Assembly (NCBI RefSeq): GCF_001931485.1
Contig: NZ_MSDV01000026.1
Location: forward strand, 1 to 64,000
Source: Burkholderia sp. SRS-W-2-2016
Lineage (GTDB): Bacteria; Pseudomonadota; Gammaproteobacteria; Burkholderiales; Burkholderiaceae
Length of the DNA stretch: 64,000 bases
Direction: 5' to 3'
A program made the position numbers and the translations under genes. Numbering within the stretch: the stretch's first letter is position 1; each line of letters begins with the position of its first letter. A model generated the notes under the pieces. It was given only the letters and a program-made list of their open reading frames with translations, had not been told where the DNA came from and did not search any database. Of the stretch, positions 9,228 to 19,078 are shown in pieces.

Positions 9228-10265
9228 ATGCAACTCAAAACGCTATTGAAGCATCTCGATCTGACGACGCTGCAATTGTTGTTGTCGATCCATCAGCACG
9301 GCACGCTGACCCAGGCCGCGCGCCGTGAGGCGATTGCCGTTTCCGCCGCCAGCAAGCGTCTGCACGAACTCGAGCGAGCGCTCGGCGAAGCGCTGTTCGT
9401 GCGGGAGCGAAGCGGAATGACGCTGACGCGCACCGGAGAAATCCTGCTGCGCCATGCGCGCGACATGATCCTGAGCGCGCAACGCCTCAATAGCGAACTG
9501 GGCGAATGCGGCGCGCACGCGCCGCAGCCGGTGCGGGTCGCGGCCAATCTGTCCGCGATCATCCAGTTCTTTCCGGACGATCTGAACCGCTTCATGGCCG
9601 CGCATCCGTGCGTCCACATCAAGCTGAACGAAATGCCGAGCAGCAGCGTGCCGCAGACGATTCGCGACGGCAACGCGGACCTCGGCATCTGCACCAATCC
9701 GGATCTCGCCGATGCCGGCGTCGAGCTTCATCCGTACCGCCGCGACCGGCTGGTGCTGGTCACGCGCGGCGATCACGCGCTCGCGCGCTGCGCGAGTGTG
9801 CCGTTCGTCGACACGCTCGATACCGATTACATCGGCCTGCAAGGCAATTGCTGGGTCACCCGGCAAAGCCAGCGCGCGGCGAGCGCGGCCGGCCGCACGT
9901 TCAAGGCGCGCGTGCATGTGTCCGGTTTCGACGCGCTGTGCCGGATGGTGCAGGCCGGCGTCGGGGTCGGCCTCGTGCCCTACGAGGTGTTCCGCGCGAT
10001 CGGCCAGCCGCTCGGTCTGCACGCGGTCGCGCTCGACGATGCGTGGGCGGTGCTGCAATTGCAGATCGCGGTGCCGCGCGGCCAGCCGCTCTCCGGCGAT
10101 ACCGCGTTGCTGCTCGATCATCTGCGGCGCGTCGGCCGCGATGCCGACGCCGGTCCCGCCGATGCGCCGTTGCGGCTGCTGTCGCCGGCGTCCTCGGCGT
10201 CTCCCGCATCCGCGCCCGCGCGATTGCCGCAGCGGCACGACGCGATGCTCGGAGCGGCGGCGTGA
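9228..10265 (+). CDS. LysR-type transcriptional regulator (second copy)
   Basis: 345 residues. The helix-turn-helix is [20 protein letters not shown], followed by a LysR effector domain with [15 protein letters not shown] and [13 protein letters not shown], closely matching the LysR at 5991. The last 45 or so residues are an Ala/Pro/Ser-rich extension beyond the usual LysR end. Its TGA overlaps a possible GTG start of the next gene (GTGA, 10262-10265), which suggests translational coupling to the DUF2282-cytochrome-SUMF1 protein. GAAGAGAGACAGAG precedes the start. Targets may be leuCD, the downstream gene, or both. Confidence 0.92.
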   Translation: MQLKTLLKHLDLTTLQLLLSIHQHGTLTQAARREAIAVSAASKRLHELERALGEALFVRERSGMTLTRTGEILLRHARDMILSAQRLNSELGECGAHAPQPVRVAANLSAIIQFFPDDLNRFMAAHPCVHIKLNEMPSSSVPQTIRDGNADLGICTNPDLADAGVELHPYRRDRLVLVTRGDHALARCASVPFVDTLDTDYIGLQGNCWVTRQSQRAASAAGRTFKARVHVSGFDALCRMVQAGVGVGLVPYEVFRAIGQPLGLHAVALDDAWAVLQLQIAVPRGQPLSGDTALLLDHLRRVGRDADAGPADAPLRLLSPASSASPASAPARLPQRHDAMLGAAA

Positions 10266-11737
10266 CCGGCGTGATGGATGTGACCGGCATGACGGCCCAG
10301 CCGGCGCAAGCCCGCCAACTGCTGGTGCGCGCGGCGCTGACCGCGGTGTGCGCGAGCGCGGCGGTGCCGGCCGCCCACGCAGCCGCGCCGGCGGCGCAAG
10401 CGCAGGAAGTCTGCTATGGCGTCGCGAGCGCGGGCCATAACGACTGCGCGAACACCACCTGCTTCCATTTGTGCTCGGGGCTGTCGCAACACGATCACGA
10501 TCCGACCGAATGGACGATGGTCCCGAAGGGAACCTGCACGCAGCTGGGCGGCACGGTGCACGCCGCGCCGCTCGCCTGCGAGGCTGGCCCATCGGCCGGC
10601 GCGCAGGCTGCCGACGCGTCCGCCGGCAGCGCGTTGTACGCGCATGGCGACCCGGCGCGCGCGGTTCCCGCATGCGCGGCCTGCCACGGTCCGGCCGGCG
10701 ACTCGGCGACGCCCGCCTACCCGCGGCTCGCCGGTCAGTACGCCGGCTATCTCGATGCGCAGTTGCGCGCGTTCCGTAGCGGCGCGCGCAACCAGCCGCT
10801 GATGAGTACCGCGGCGCGCGCGTTGACCGACGCGGAGATCGCCAATCTGTCGCTGTACCTGTCCGCGCAGGTGCCGACGCTCGCGCATAGCGCCGCCGCG
10901 CATGGCACTGGCACTGGGACTGCAACCGCGAGCGCGGGAAAACCGTTTCGCGATTGCCGCGACTGCCCGGAACTGGTGCCGCTGCCGCCCGGCCGCTTCG
11001 TGATGGGTTCGCCCGCCAGCGAAACGGGCCGCTTCGGCAACGAACAGCAGCACGTGGTCGATATCGCGACGCCGTTTGCGATCGGCCGCTTCGACGTGAC
11101 CTTCGCCGAGTGGGACGCCTGCGTGCGCGACCAGGGCTGCCGCGCGTACAGCCCGTCCGACGACGGTCACGGCCGCGACGCGTTCCCGGTCGTCAACGTC
11201 GGCTGGGAAGACGCGCGCGCGTATCTGACCTGGCTGAGCGGCAAGACCGGCGCTCGCTACCGGCTGCCGAGCGAGGCCGAATGGGAATACGCGGCCCGCG
11301 CGCAGACCACCAGCGCGCGCTGGTGGGGCGATGGACTGAGCCGCGCGGACGCGAACTACGGCCCCGACGTGTGCGCGCAGCAGACCAATTGCGGCGGCTA
11401 TGCGCAAGGCGTCGATCAGTGGACCTTCAGCTCGCCGGTCGGCAGTTTTCCGGCCAATCCGTACGGGCTGTACGACGTGCTCGGCAACGTCTGGCAATGG
11501 ACCGCCGACTGCTGGCACGACGACTACACCGGCGCGCCGGGCGACGGCGGCGTATGGGATACCGCCAGTTGCAACCGGCGCGTGATTCGCGGCGGGTCGT
11601 GGTCGAACGTGCCGTCTTTCGTGCGGGCGGCGAGCCGCGCCGCGGTGCCGGTCAGCGTGCGGCGCGGCTATCTCGGCTTCCGGGTGGTGCGCGAAATGCC
11701 GGCCGAGGATGTCGGGAAAGTGGCGAACGTGCAGTGA
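10262..11737 (+). CDS. secreted fusion: DUF2282 (bufferin-like) + cytochrome c + SUMF1/FGE-like domain
   Basis: 491 residues from the GTG at 10262; ATGs at 10274 and 10289 are alternatives, the last giving the neatest signal peptide (about residues 10-40 of the long form, ending AHA). Domain 1 (about 49-106) is DUF2282-like, with Cys at 51, 62, 67, 71, 92 and 106; Cys 51, 62, 71 and 92 fit the family pattern CYG-x9-C, CSG and PKGTC. Domain 2 (about 120-205) is cytochrome c with haem site CAACH at 138-142 and a likely Met ligand near QPLMST. Domain 3 (about 220 to the end) is SUMF1/FGE-like: [59 protein letters not shown]. It lacks the paired copper cysteines of true formylglycine-generating enzymes after RGGSW. 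Periplasmic redox or copper-related function is inference; the exact role is unknown. Confidence 0.82.
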   Translation: MTGVMDVTGMTAQPAQARQLLVRAALTAVCASAAVPAAHAAAPAAQAQEVCYGVASAGHNDCANTTCFHLCSGLSQHDHDPTEWTMVPKGTCTQLGGTVHAAPLACEAGPSAGAQAADASAGSALYAHGDPARAVPACAACHGPAGDSATPAYPRLAGQYAGYLDAQLRAFRSGARNQPLMSTAARALTDAEIANLSLYLSAQVPTLAHSAAAHGTGTGTATASAGKPFRDCRDCPELVPLPPGRFVMGSPASETGRFGNEQQHVVDIATPFAIGRFDVTFAEWDACVRDQGCRAYSPSDDGHGRDAFPVVNVGWEDARAYLTWLSGKTGARYRLPSEAEWEYAARAQTTSARWWGDGLSRADANYGPDVCAQQTNCGGYAQGVDQWTFSSPVGSFPANPYGLYDVLGNVWQWTADCWHDDYTGAPGDGGVWDTASCNRRVIRGGSWSNVPSFVRAASRAAVPVSVRRGYLGFRVVREMPAEDVGKVANVQ

Positions 11738-11790
11738 GTTCAGGGGCGTGGGCGTGAGTGTGGATCTGCGCGCCCCGCCCCGCTCACTCT

Positions 11791-12810
11791 TTACGCGCCC
11801 GGCTTCAACACCACCCGAAAGCGCGCTTTGCCGCTCATCATCCGCTCGTAGGCCTCGGCCGCGCGCGACAGCGGATACTCCTCGATCATCGGCTTCACGC
11901 CGGCCAGCGCGCTGAACGCGAGCGTTTCGGTCGAATCCGCCGCGGTCCCCGACGGCCAGCCCTGCACCGAATGGCGGCCCATGATGAACTGCGTGATCGG
12001 CACCTCGACCGGTTCCTCGGACACGCCGACCATAATCATCTTGCCGTTCAGACCGAGGCCGCCGAGCGCCGCGCTCATCGCCTTGCCGCTCGTCGCGGTG
12101 GCCAGAATCACGCGCGCGCCGCCGAGCGCCTGCAATGCTTCGGCGACGTTCTGCGACGCGCTGTCGATGTAGTGATGCGCACCAAGCTGCTGCGCGAGCG
12201 GCGCCTTGTCCTGGCCGCGCGCGATCGCCACCGTCACGAAGCCGAGCTTGCGCGCGTACTGCACGCCGAGATGGCCGAGCCCGCCGATGCCGAGAATCGC
12301 CACGACGTCGCCGCCGCGCGCGCCGCTGTTGCGCAGCGCATTGAAAGTGGTGATGCCCGCGCACAGCAGCGGCGCGGCATCGACGTCGGACAGGTCCTCG
12401 GCCATCCGCGCGAGCGCTTCCTGCGGCGCGACCATGTATTCCGCGTAGCCGCCGTCGTAGCTGATGCCGGGAATCTGGCCGCGTTTGCACAGCACGAAGT
12501 CGCCATGCCGGCAGTGTTCGCAATGGCCGCAGTGACCGCCGTGCCAGCCCACCCCGACGCGCTGGCCGACCTGCCACTCGTCGACGCGTGCGCCGAGCCT
12601 GTCGATCACGCCGGCGATCTCGTGACCGGGCACGCGCGGAAACGCCAGCCCCGGCCAGTGCCCTTCCTTCGTCAGCGAGTCGCTATGGCAGATCCCGCAG
12701 GCCTGGACCTTTACGAGCACATGTCCTTCGGGCGGTTCCGGCACCTCGCGTTCGACGAGTTCCAGCGGACCGCCGGCTTTCGCTACTTGCACTGCCTGCA
12801 TCTTTCGCAT
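11791..12810 (-). CDS. zinc-dependent alcohol dehydrogenase
   Basis: 339-residue medium-chain dehydrogenase of the AdhP/AdhT type. The catalytic zinc site is ACGICHSD plus PGHEIAGVI, the structural zinc cysteines are in HCGHCEHCRHGDFVLC, and the Rossmann motif is GIGGLGHLGVQYA. It interconverts primary alcohols and aldehydes with NAD(H). AGGAG lies six bases before the ATG at 12810. It is convergent with the DUF2282 fusion gene (53 bases between stops) and lies on the same strand as the AraC gene 170 bases upstream, which could regulate it. No partner aldehyde dehydrogenase is adjacent. Confidence 0.93.
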   Translation of the reverse strand: MRKMQAVQVAKAGGPLELVEREVPEPPEGHVLVKVQACGICHSDSLTKEGHWPGLAFPRVPGHEIAGVIDRLGARVDEWQVGQRVGVGWHGGHCGHCEHCRHGDFVLCKRGQIPGISYDGGYAEYMVAPQEALARMAEDLSDVDAAPLLCAGITTFNALRNSGARGGDVVAILGIGGLGHLGVQYARKLGFVTVAIARGQDKAPLAQQLGAHHYIDSASQNVAEALQALGGARVILATATSGKAMSAALGGLGLNGKMIMVGVSEEPVEVPITQFIMGRHSVQGWPSGTAADSTETLAFSALAGVKPMIEEYPLSRAAEAYERMMSGKARFRVVLKPGA

Positions 12811-12980
12811 CGCTTACTCCTTGAGAGGGAAGGAACCGTGCGGGATCGGTGAACGCGCCGCACGGGGACGGGAACGGCACAGCAACCGGCGCGCGCCGCG
12901 CGGATTCGCAGCGGCGACGCGGGTCCAGACAACCGGATTATTGTAGGACGTCGAAACGAACGCGGCGTGTCACGCTCCGC

Positions 12981-14000
12981 TCACGCCCGCCCCTGCCCGC
13001 GATACCGCGCCGGGGGCGCCCCGCACGCGCGCGTGAAAAAGCGCGTAAACGCCGCCGCCGAGCCGAACCCGACCCGCTCGCTGATCTCGCTGATCGACAT
13101 CGGCGTATGCACGAGCAGCGCGCGCGCTTCGTCGATGCGCGTTTGCGTCAGCACTTCGCTGAAGGTTTTGCGCTCGGCCGCGAGCTTGCGCTGCAAGGTC
13201 CAGCGCGTCAGCGACAACCTCTCGCAAACGATTGCCTGCAAGCTCTTCGATTCGCTCTCGTCGGCCTGTTCGCGCAGCACATCGCGCAGACAGCGCTCGA
13301 CGGTCGGCACGAAACGCCCCTGCTCGCGAATCCGTTCGAGCATGCGCTGCGCCGCGTGCAGGTGAATCTTCGACAGCGGCGCGTTGTACAGGTCGAACGC
13401 GCTGTCCAGCGCCGTCGATTGCAGCACCAGCCGGTTGCGGGTCCGCTCCAGCTGAACGCGCGCGCCCAGCGTGTCGCGCAACGCGACGAGCGCGTCGCAG
13501 CGCGCATCGGTGATGCCCGCATCGCTGACCCGCAGCCGCGGATCGTAGAAGCGCGCGACGCGCGCGAGCAGCGCGAAGTTGCCCAATGCGCTCGACGCGT
13601 CGCGGCCCTCGCCTTCCACCACGTAATCGAACGCGATTTCATCGTCGTGCTCGTGCATCACCAGCCAGTCGACATTGCCGATCAGATCGCGATAGGCGAC
13701 GTAATTGCGCAGCGCGTCGCGCAGCGTCGGGCTATTGCACAGCACGCCGGCGAGTTCCGGGAAATACAGCAGGCCGTCGAGCATGTCGCCGTCGGGCGGG
13801 CGGTGCGTGAAGTGGCGTTCCGCGAGTTTGAGCAGCGCGACGTGTTTGTCGCCGGCCACCCGCGCATCGGCGGCGGCGATATCGGGCTCGTGAATGCCGA
13901 TCTCGCGGGCCAGCTTCGCGCGATCGAAGCCCCGGCGTTCGGCCGCGTCGAGCAGGCCGCGATAGATGCGGGCCGAAACGGATTTCTGGCGCAGTTCCAC
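12981..14000 (-). CDS. AraC-family regulator with arabinose-binding-like N-terminal domain
   Basis: 339 residues starting with GTG at 14000, behind GGAGGAG. The N-terminal 210 residues match the domain found in OruR/ArgR-type and VirF-like AraC regulators (segments SPTLRDALRNYVAYRDLI and EIAFDYV). The C-terminal two helix-turn-helix repeats include LSLTRWTLQRKLAAERKTF and MSISEISERVGFGSAAAFTRFF. Such proteins activate amino acid, lipid or alcohol catabolism genes. The nearest candidates are the alcohol dehydrogenase downstream on the same strand and the GH3 gene diverging from 14250. Confidence 0.92.
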   Translation of the reverse strand: MELRQKSVSARIYRGLLDAAERRGFDRAKLAREIGIHEPDIAAADARVAGDKHVALLKLAERHFTHRPPDGDMLDGLLYFPELAGVLCNSPTLRDALRNYVAYRDLIGNVDWLVMHEHDDEIAFDYVVEGEGRDASSALGNFALLARVARFYDPRLRVSDAGITDARCDALVALRDTLGARVQLERTRNRLVLQSTALDSAFDLYNAPLSKIHLHAAQRMLERIREQGRFVPTVERCLRDVLREQADESESKSLQAIVCERLSLTRWTLQRKLAAERKTFSEVLTQTRIDEARALLVHTPMSISEISERVGFGSAAAFTRFFTRACGAPPARYRGQGRA

Positions 14001-14249
14001 TCTGTCTCCTCCAGTTCAGGGCCGGGTGCGGGTTTGTCCTGAGCGCTGCCCGGTCAAGCGTTGCACCCAACGGTCAAGCGCGTTTCGGGCGCGTCCCTAG
14101 AATTTCTTACGGCGTTTTACCGTGACCGCCAAGCGTAACAGCGCGCGTCACGGGCCGGTAGCGTGCCGATCCGGCGCGCGTCGATAAATCAGCATCGCGA
14201 TGCCGGGAACACCACAAAGGCATCACAGAGAACGACAACACGGAGCGAG

Positions 14250-16520
14250 ATGATGAGAAGGAAGCTGACGATTCCCTTTGCCGCGAGCGCGATCGCTTGC
14301 GGTGTCGCGCTGGTGCTCGCGGCCTGCGGCAACGGCAACAACATCAGTGACCCGCCGTTGCCGAGCGATCCGGATGCGCGCGCCGACGCACGCGCGGCCG
14401 CGCTGGTCGCGCAGATGACGACCGCCGAAAAAATCCAGATCGTGCACGGCGTGGGGATGCCCAACGCCGGCATCGGCGGCCCGTTCCCGGCCGGCGTGGC
14501 CGGCGCCGGCTATATCCCCGGCATCGCGCGGCTCGGCATTCCGGGGCTCGCGATGGCCGATTCGTCGGGCGGCGTCAACGTCGCCAATTCGAACGCGACC
14601 GCGCTGCCCGCGCCGCTCGCGCTCGCGGCCAGCTGGGATCCGACGCTGGCCAACGAATACGGCGCGCGCATCGCGACCGAGTTGCGCGTGCTCGGTTACG
14701 GCGAGGGTCTGGGCGGCGGCGTCAACCTGACCCGCGAGCCGCGCAACGGCCGCACGTTCGAATACATGGGCGAGGACCCGGTGCTCAGCGGCACGCTGAG
14801 CGCGGCGCGCACGACCGGCACACAGGCGCAGAACGTGATCGCGACGATCAAGCACTACGCGATGAACGATCAGGAAACCAACCGGATGACCAGCAATTCG
14901 GTCGTCGACGAACGCACGATGCGCGAGACCGAGCTGCTCGCGTTCGAGATCGGCGTGACCGAAGGCAAGCCCGGCAGCGTGATGTGCTCGTACAACCTGC
15001 TGAACGGCGTGTATGCGTGCGAAGACCCGTATCTGCTGACCACGGTCCTGAAAAACGAATGGGGCTTCAAGGGCGTGGTGCAGTCCGACTGGACCGCGAC
15101 CCATAGCACGGTTGCGGCGGCGGTTGCCGGGCTGGACGAGGAAGAACCCGGCGATATCGGCGGCGGCGCGTCGTTTCCGGGCTTCACGATCAACTCGTAT
15201 TTCAGCAGCGCGCTGGCGAGCGCGGTCAACGCGGGCAGCGTGCCGCTCGCGCGTCTGAACGACATGGTGCAGCGCAAGCTGCGCACGATGATCCGCTACG
15301 GCGTGTTCGATAATCCGCCGGCGACCGGCGGCAGCGTCGATCAGAGCGCCGGCAATGCGCTCGCGTTGCAGGTCGCGCAGCAGTCGTCGGTACTTCTGAA
15401 GAACGCGGTCGCGAGCGGCGATACGCAGACGGTGCTGCCGTTGAATGCGGCGAGCGTGTCGTCGATCGTCGTGATCGGCGGTCATGCGGATACCGGTGTG
15501 CTGTCGGGCGGCGGCTCGGGCGCGGTGCCCGCGGCGGCCGGCAATGCGGTGTCCGGTTGCGCGTCGCCGTCGCCGCTGCTGAGCACCTGCGCGACCTGGT
15601 ACAAGTCCGCGCCGCTCGATGCGATCAAGGCGAAGGCGCCGAACGCGAGCGTGACGTTCGTCGACGGCACCGACGCGGCGGCCGCGGCGAGCGCCGCCGC
15701 GAAGGCCGACGTGGCGATCGTGTTCGCGACGCAATGGGAGACCGAGGGCGCGGACCTGTCGAGCCTGTCGCTGCCGGACCAGAGCACCGACAGCTACAAC
15801 CAGAGCTACGACCAGAATGCGCTGATCACCGCGGTTGCCGCGCAGGCGAAGCGCGTGATCGTGGTCCTCGAAAACGGCAGCCCGGTGCTGATGCCGTGGC
15901 TTTCCAACGTGCACGGCGTGCTCGAAAGCTGGTATCCGGGTGTGCAGGGCGGCCAGGCGATCGCCGATCTGCTGTTCGGCGACGTCAACCCGTCGGGCAA
16001 GCTGCCGCTGACGTTCCCGGTGCGGGACGCGGACCTGCCGCAACCGTCCATCGCCGCGACCGACACCACCGTCACCTACGGCGAAGGTCTGCTGATGGGG
16101 TATCGCTGGTACGACGGCAAGCAGATCGCGCCGCTGTTCCCGTTCGGCTATGGGCTGTCGTACACCAGCTACAGCTACTCGGGGCTCAATGCGCAGGTCG
16201 ACGCGAGCGGCAACGTGACGGTGACGTTTACGGTGAAAAACACCGGCTCGCGCGCGGGCGCGGAGATCGCGCAGGTGTATGCGGCGTTGCCGAGCGGTCT
16301 GGGCGAGCCGCCGAAGCGGCTGGTCGGCTGGCAGAAGGTCGCGTTGCAGGCGGGGCAGTCGCAGCAGGTCAGCGTGTCGGTCGCGCCGAAGCTGCTGTCG
16401 ACATGGGATGCGACCAACCACGTTTGGAAGCTCAACGGTGGCGTCTATCAGATGATCGCGGGGGCGTCATCGCGCGATCCGAATGCGCTGACCGGGTCGG
16501 TGACGATCGCCGCGCATTGA
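14250..16520 (+). CDS. GH3 beta-glucosidase, lipoprotein
   Basis: 756-residue glycoside hydrolase family 3 enzyme. The start MMRRKLTIPF is preceded by GGAG and leads into a lipoprotein signal with lipobox LAAC, so it is membrane-anchored, probably facing the periplasm. The TIM-barrel domain contains IKHYAMNDQETNR and the nucleophile Asp280 in VVQSDWTATHS. The second alpha/beta sandwich domain runs from about residue 365 and includes ATQWETEGADLSSL. A fibronectin-III-like C-terminal domain follows (PFGYGLSYTSY, then VKNTGSRAGAEIAQVY). It hydrolyses beta-linked glucosides or oligosaccharides from plant or microbial polymers. Convergent with the nitronate monooxygenase gene, with a shared hairpin between them. 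Confidence 0.94.
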   Translation: MMRRKLTIPFAASAIACGVALVLAACGNGNNISDPPLPSDPDARADARAAALVAQMTTAEKIQIVHGVGMPNAGIGGPFPAGVAGAGYIPGIARLGIPGLAMADSSGGVNVANSNATALPAPLALAASWDPTLANEYGARIATELRVLGYGEGLGGGVNLTREPRNGRTFEYMGEDPVLSGTLSAARTTGTQAQNVIATIKHYAMNDQETNRMTSNSVVDERTMRETELLAFEIGVTEGKPGSVMCSYNLLNGVYACEDPYLLTTVLKNEWGFKGVVQSDWTATHSTVAAAVAGLDEEEPGDIGGGASFPGFTINSYFSSALASAVNAGSVPLARLNDMVQRKLRTMIRYGVFDNPPATGGSVDQSAGNALALQVAQQSSVLLKNAVASGDTQTVLPLNAASVSSIVVIGGHADTGVLSGGGSGAVPAAAGNAVSGCASPSPLLSTCATWYKSAPLDAIKAKAPNASVTFVDGTDAAAAASAAAKADVAIVFATQWETEGADLSSLSLPDQSTDSYNQSYDQNALITAVAAQAKRVIVVLENGSPVLMPWLSNVHGVLESWYPGVQGGQAIADLLFGDVNPSGKLPLTFPVRDADLPQPSIAATDTTVTYGEGLLMGYRWYDGKQIAPLFPFGYGLSYTSYSYSGLNAQVDASGNVTVTFTVKNTGSRAGAEIAQVYAALPSGLGEPPKRLVGWQKVALQAGQSQQVSVSVAPKLLSTWDATNHVWKLNGGVYQMIAGASSRDPNALTGSVTIAAH

Positions 16521-16549
16521 GCGTAAGGCGTTGCGCTAATGCGTGACGA

Positions 16550-16585
16550 CGCGGGCTACGGGGTGTACGCACGCCGTAGCCCGCG
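16550..16585. terminator. bidirectional hairpin between convergent genes
   Basis: Perfect 12-base inverted repeat, CGCGGGCTACGG (16550-16561) and CCGTAGCCCGCG (16574-16585), with a 12-base loop, exactly between the stops of the convergent GH3 and nitronate monooxygenase genes. Symmetric stem and position indicate a bidirectional terminator, without T-runs. Confidence 0.65.
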
Positions 16586-16597
16586 TATGCATTCAAT

Positions 16598-17716
16598 TCA
16601 CGCCCAACCTTTGCCGAGCCGCTCGATACTCTCGCGCGTCTCGCGTTCCAGTTGCGCGACGAGTTCGGCGGCCGGCAACGAGCGCGCGAGGCGCGCGGCC
16701 TGCCCCGCCCACTGCGCGCCGTAACCCGTTTCGCCGGCCGCTTTGGCGGCCGCGTTGAGCGCCTTGCCCGCGTCGTAGGTGATCGGATAGGACGGCACGC
16801 GCGGCGCGTGCGGGTCCTCGCCGAGCGCGGTAAAGCGATTGACGATGCTGCGCGCGAGACGCCCCGAGATCGCCGCGGTGAAGGTGGTCTGACGCGCGGC
16901 GTCGCCGAGCAGGGCCGCGCGATACGCGTCGTCGATCGCGGTCTCCGGACAGGCGACGAACGCGGTGCCCAGTTGCGCGGCCTGCGCGCCGAGCGCGAGC
17001 GCGGCGGCGATGCCGGCGCCGTCCATGATCCCGCCGGCCGCGATCACCGGCACGTCGAACTCGCTCGCAATCAGGCGCGTGAGCGCGAAGGTGCCGAGGC
17101 GCTGGTCGCGCGCGGTGCTGTCAAACGTGCCGCGATGGCCGCCCGCTTCAATCCCCTGCGCGACGATCGCATCGACGCCCGCCTCGACCGCCGCGGCCGC
17201 TTCGTCGAGCTCGGTCGCGCTCGCCAGCAGCCGGATGCCCGCGTGCTTGAGACGGGCGATCACCGCATCGGGCGGCAAGCCGAAATGAAAACTCACGACC
17301 GCCGGCTTTTCTTCGAGCAGCATTTTCTGCATCGCTTCATCGACGACGAAGCTCGTGTAAATCTCCGTGAGCGCTTGCGGCGGCGTCGCGTTGTACTGGC
17401 GGAACACCGGCTCGAGCCAGTCGAGCCATGCACGCTCGACGGCCGCATCGGCGGTGGCCGGCCGATGGCAGAACACGTTGACGTTGAACGGCCTGGTCGT
17501 CAGTTCGCGGGTCTGGCGAATCGCCTTGCGCGCATTCTCCGCGTTCATCGCGGCGACGCCGAGCGAGCCGAGCGCGCCCGCGTTCGATACCGCGGCGGCC
17601 AGCGCCGGCGTGGTGACGCCGGCCATCGGTGCCTGGATGATCGGCTTGTGGATGCCGAGCGTGCTCAGCAACGCGCGCTGACCGTCTTTGTTCGCTGTTT
17701 CCGCTGGAGTGCTCAT
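16598..17716 (-). CDS. nitronate monooxygenase (2-nitropropane dioxygenase family)
   Basis: 372-residue FMN-dependent TIM-barrel enzyme. Seen: [20 protein letters not shown] at the N-terminus, [22 protein letters not shown] with the conserved His of class I enzymes, the FMN phosphate site [11 protein letters not shown], and [16 protein letters not shown] segment. It oxidises alkyl nitronates, including the toxin propionate-3-nitronate, to carbonyl compounds plus nitrite. It stands alone; the next gene upstream (GGDEF protein at 18044) diverges. The ATG at 17716 gives a full-length protein and follows GAGGATCG. Confidence 0.92.
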   Translation of the reverse strand: MSTPAETANKDGQRALLSTLGIHKPIIQAPMAGVTTPALAAAVSNAGALGSLGVAAMNAENARKAIRQTRELTTRPFNVNVFCHRPATADAAVERAWLDWLEPVFRQYNATPPQALTEIYTSFVVDEAMQKMLLEEKPAVVSFHFGLPPDAVIARLKHAGIRLLASATELDEAAAAVEAGVDAIVAQGIEAGGHRGTFDSTARDQRLGTFALTRLIASEFDVPVIAAGGIMDGAGIAAALALGAQAAQLGTAFVACPETAIDDAYRAALLGDAARQTTFTAAISGRLARSIVNRFTALGEDPHAPRVPSYPITYDAGKALNAAAKAAGETGYGAQWAGQAARLARSLPAAELVAQLERETRESIERLGKGWA

Positions 17717-18043
17717 GGTGGTTCACGATCCTCTACGTTGAGAATTGACTGAGGCTGCGAAGGTCGCGGGCTCGACTGTGTCGATCCGGCCTGTTGGACG
17801 ACAGAATGTAATCCATTTTCGCGCGCGTCGCGGGCGCCTGTCGCTCCTTGCGCGGCGCTCGACACCGCAAGATTTCCCCGTCCGCGAAAGATCCCGCGCG
17901 CCGATGCCGATAACCGTACTAACCGGCATGGCGTTTTGACCGCGACGCCCGGCCGGATCAGCAGGCTATCCGGTCAAATATACTGGCGGCTGTGCTGTTA
18001 CAGTCCTGTTCAATTGAGCCACTCCAGTTCAAACGAGGTATTC
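17717..18043. other. intergenic region between divergent genes
   Basis: 327 bases between the divergently transcribed nitronate monooxygenase and diguanylate cyclase genes. It should hold both promoters. An AT-richer segment near 17960-18000 (around CCGGTCAAATATACTGG) is the likeliest promoter area for the plus-strand gene. No coding sequence or strong repeat is seen. Confidence 0.4.
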
Positions 18044-19078
18044 ATGGAATCAATGCTCGAGCGGCTTTCGGAATCGGTGGCTTCGGCGGAAAGCCTGGAG
18101 CAGCTGACGAGGCCGCTGCTCGAAATGCTGCAGATCGTCACCGGTCTGGAGTCGGTGTATCTGACTTCGATCGATGAAGCCGCGGGCATCCAGTTCGTCG
18201 ACTTCGCGCGCAACAGCGGCGAGCTGCGGATCCCCGAGGGCCTCGAAGTGCCGTGGTCGGACACGCTGTGCAAGCGCTGTATCGAGGAAGGCCACCGCTT
18301 CACTTCCAGCGTCAGCACGCTGTGGCCCGACAGCGACGCGGCCAAAGCACTCGGTATCGAGACCTATGCGAGCGCGCCGATCTGCGCGAGCAACGGCCTC
18401 GTGATCGGCACGCTGTGCGCGGCCAGCAAGCAGAGCCAGACGATCGGCCCGCGTGCCCGCAGCGCGCTCAATCTGTTCTCGCGGATCATCGCCCAGCATC
18501 TGGAGCGCGAGCGCCTGCTGAAAGAACTGCAACAGTCGAACGAGTACCTCGCGAAGTCCGCGCTGACCGATGCATTGACCGGCCTGCCCAACCGGCGCGC
18601 GTTCCTCGACGAACTGAACCGCCTGCTCGCGCGCGCCGCGCGAGACGGCTCGTATGTGATCGTCGGGATGATCGACCTCGACGACTTCAAGAAGATCAAC
18701 GACGAATACGGCCATGCGGCCGGCGACAGCCATCTGACCGCGTGCGCGCACCTCGTGCGCAGCGTCACGCGCGAGGGCGATATGGTCGCGCGGCTGGGCG
18801 GCGACGAATTCGCGTTCGTGAGCCCGGGCTCGCTGGACGCCGCCGACGCGAACCGCAGCGCGGACGACATTCGCACGCGCATCGCCGCGGCGGCCAATGG
18901 CGCGAGCCTGTCGGGCCGCTACTCGGCCGATCCAATCTCGCTGAGCGTCGGCGTGGTCGCGGTGCGCTTCGTCAGTGCGGATCAGGCGATCGCGCTCGCC
19001 GACGCGGCGATGTATGAGAACAAGCGCGACCGGCAACGCGCGAGAACCCGCGGCAACGGTCAGCCCGCTTCCGCGTGA
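18044..19078 (+). CDS. GAF-GGDEF diguanylate cyclase
   Basis: 344 residues. A GAF sensor domain occupies about residues 10-165 (GLESVYLTSID, APICASNGLVIGTLCA). A GGDEF domain follows from about 178 (SALTDALTGLPNRRAFLDEL) with the intact active-site motif GGDEF at 252-256, so it should make cyclic di-GMP from two GTP. The product-inhibition site RxxD is present at 243-246, five residues before the motif. No transmembrane segment is seen, so it is cytosolic. The ATG at 18044 follows GAGG by seven bases. The exported glycosidase downstream may be under c-di-GMP control, but that is inference. Confidence 0.93.
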   Translation: MESMLERLSESVASAESLEQLTRPLLEMLQIVTGLESVYLTSIDEAAGIQFVDFARNSGELRIPEGLEVPWSDTLCKRCIEEGHRFTSSVSTLWPDSDAAKALGIETYASAPICASNGLVIGTLCAASKQSQTIGPRARSALNLFSRIIAQHLERERLLKELQQSNEYLAKSALTDALTGLPNRRAFLDELNRLLARAARDGSYVIVGMIDLDDFKKINDEYGHAAGDSHLTACAHLVRSVTREGDMVARLGGDEFAFVSPGSLDAADANRSADDIRTRIAAAANGASLSGRYSADPISLSVGVVAVRFVSADQAIALADAAMYENKRDRQRARTRGNGQPASA

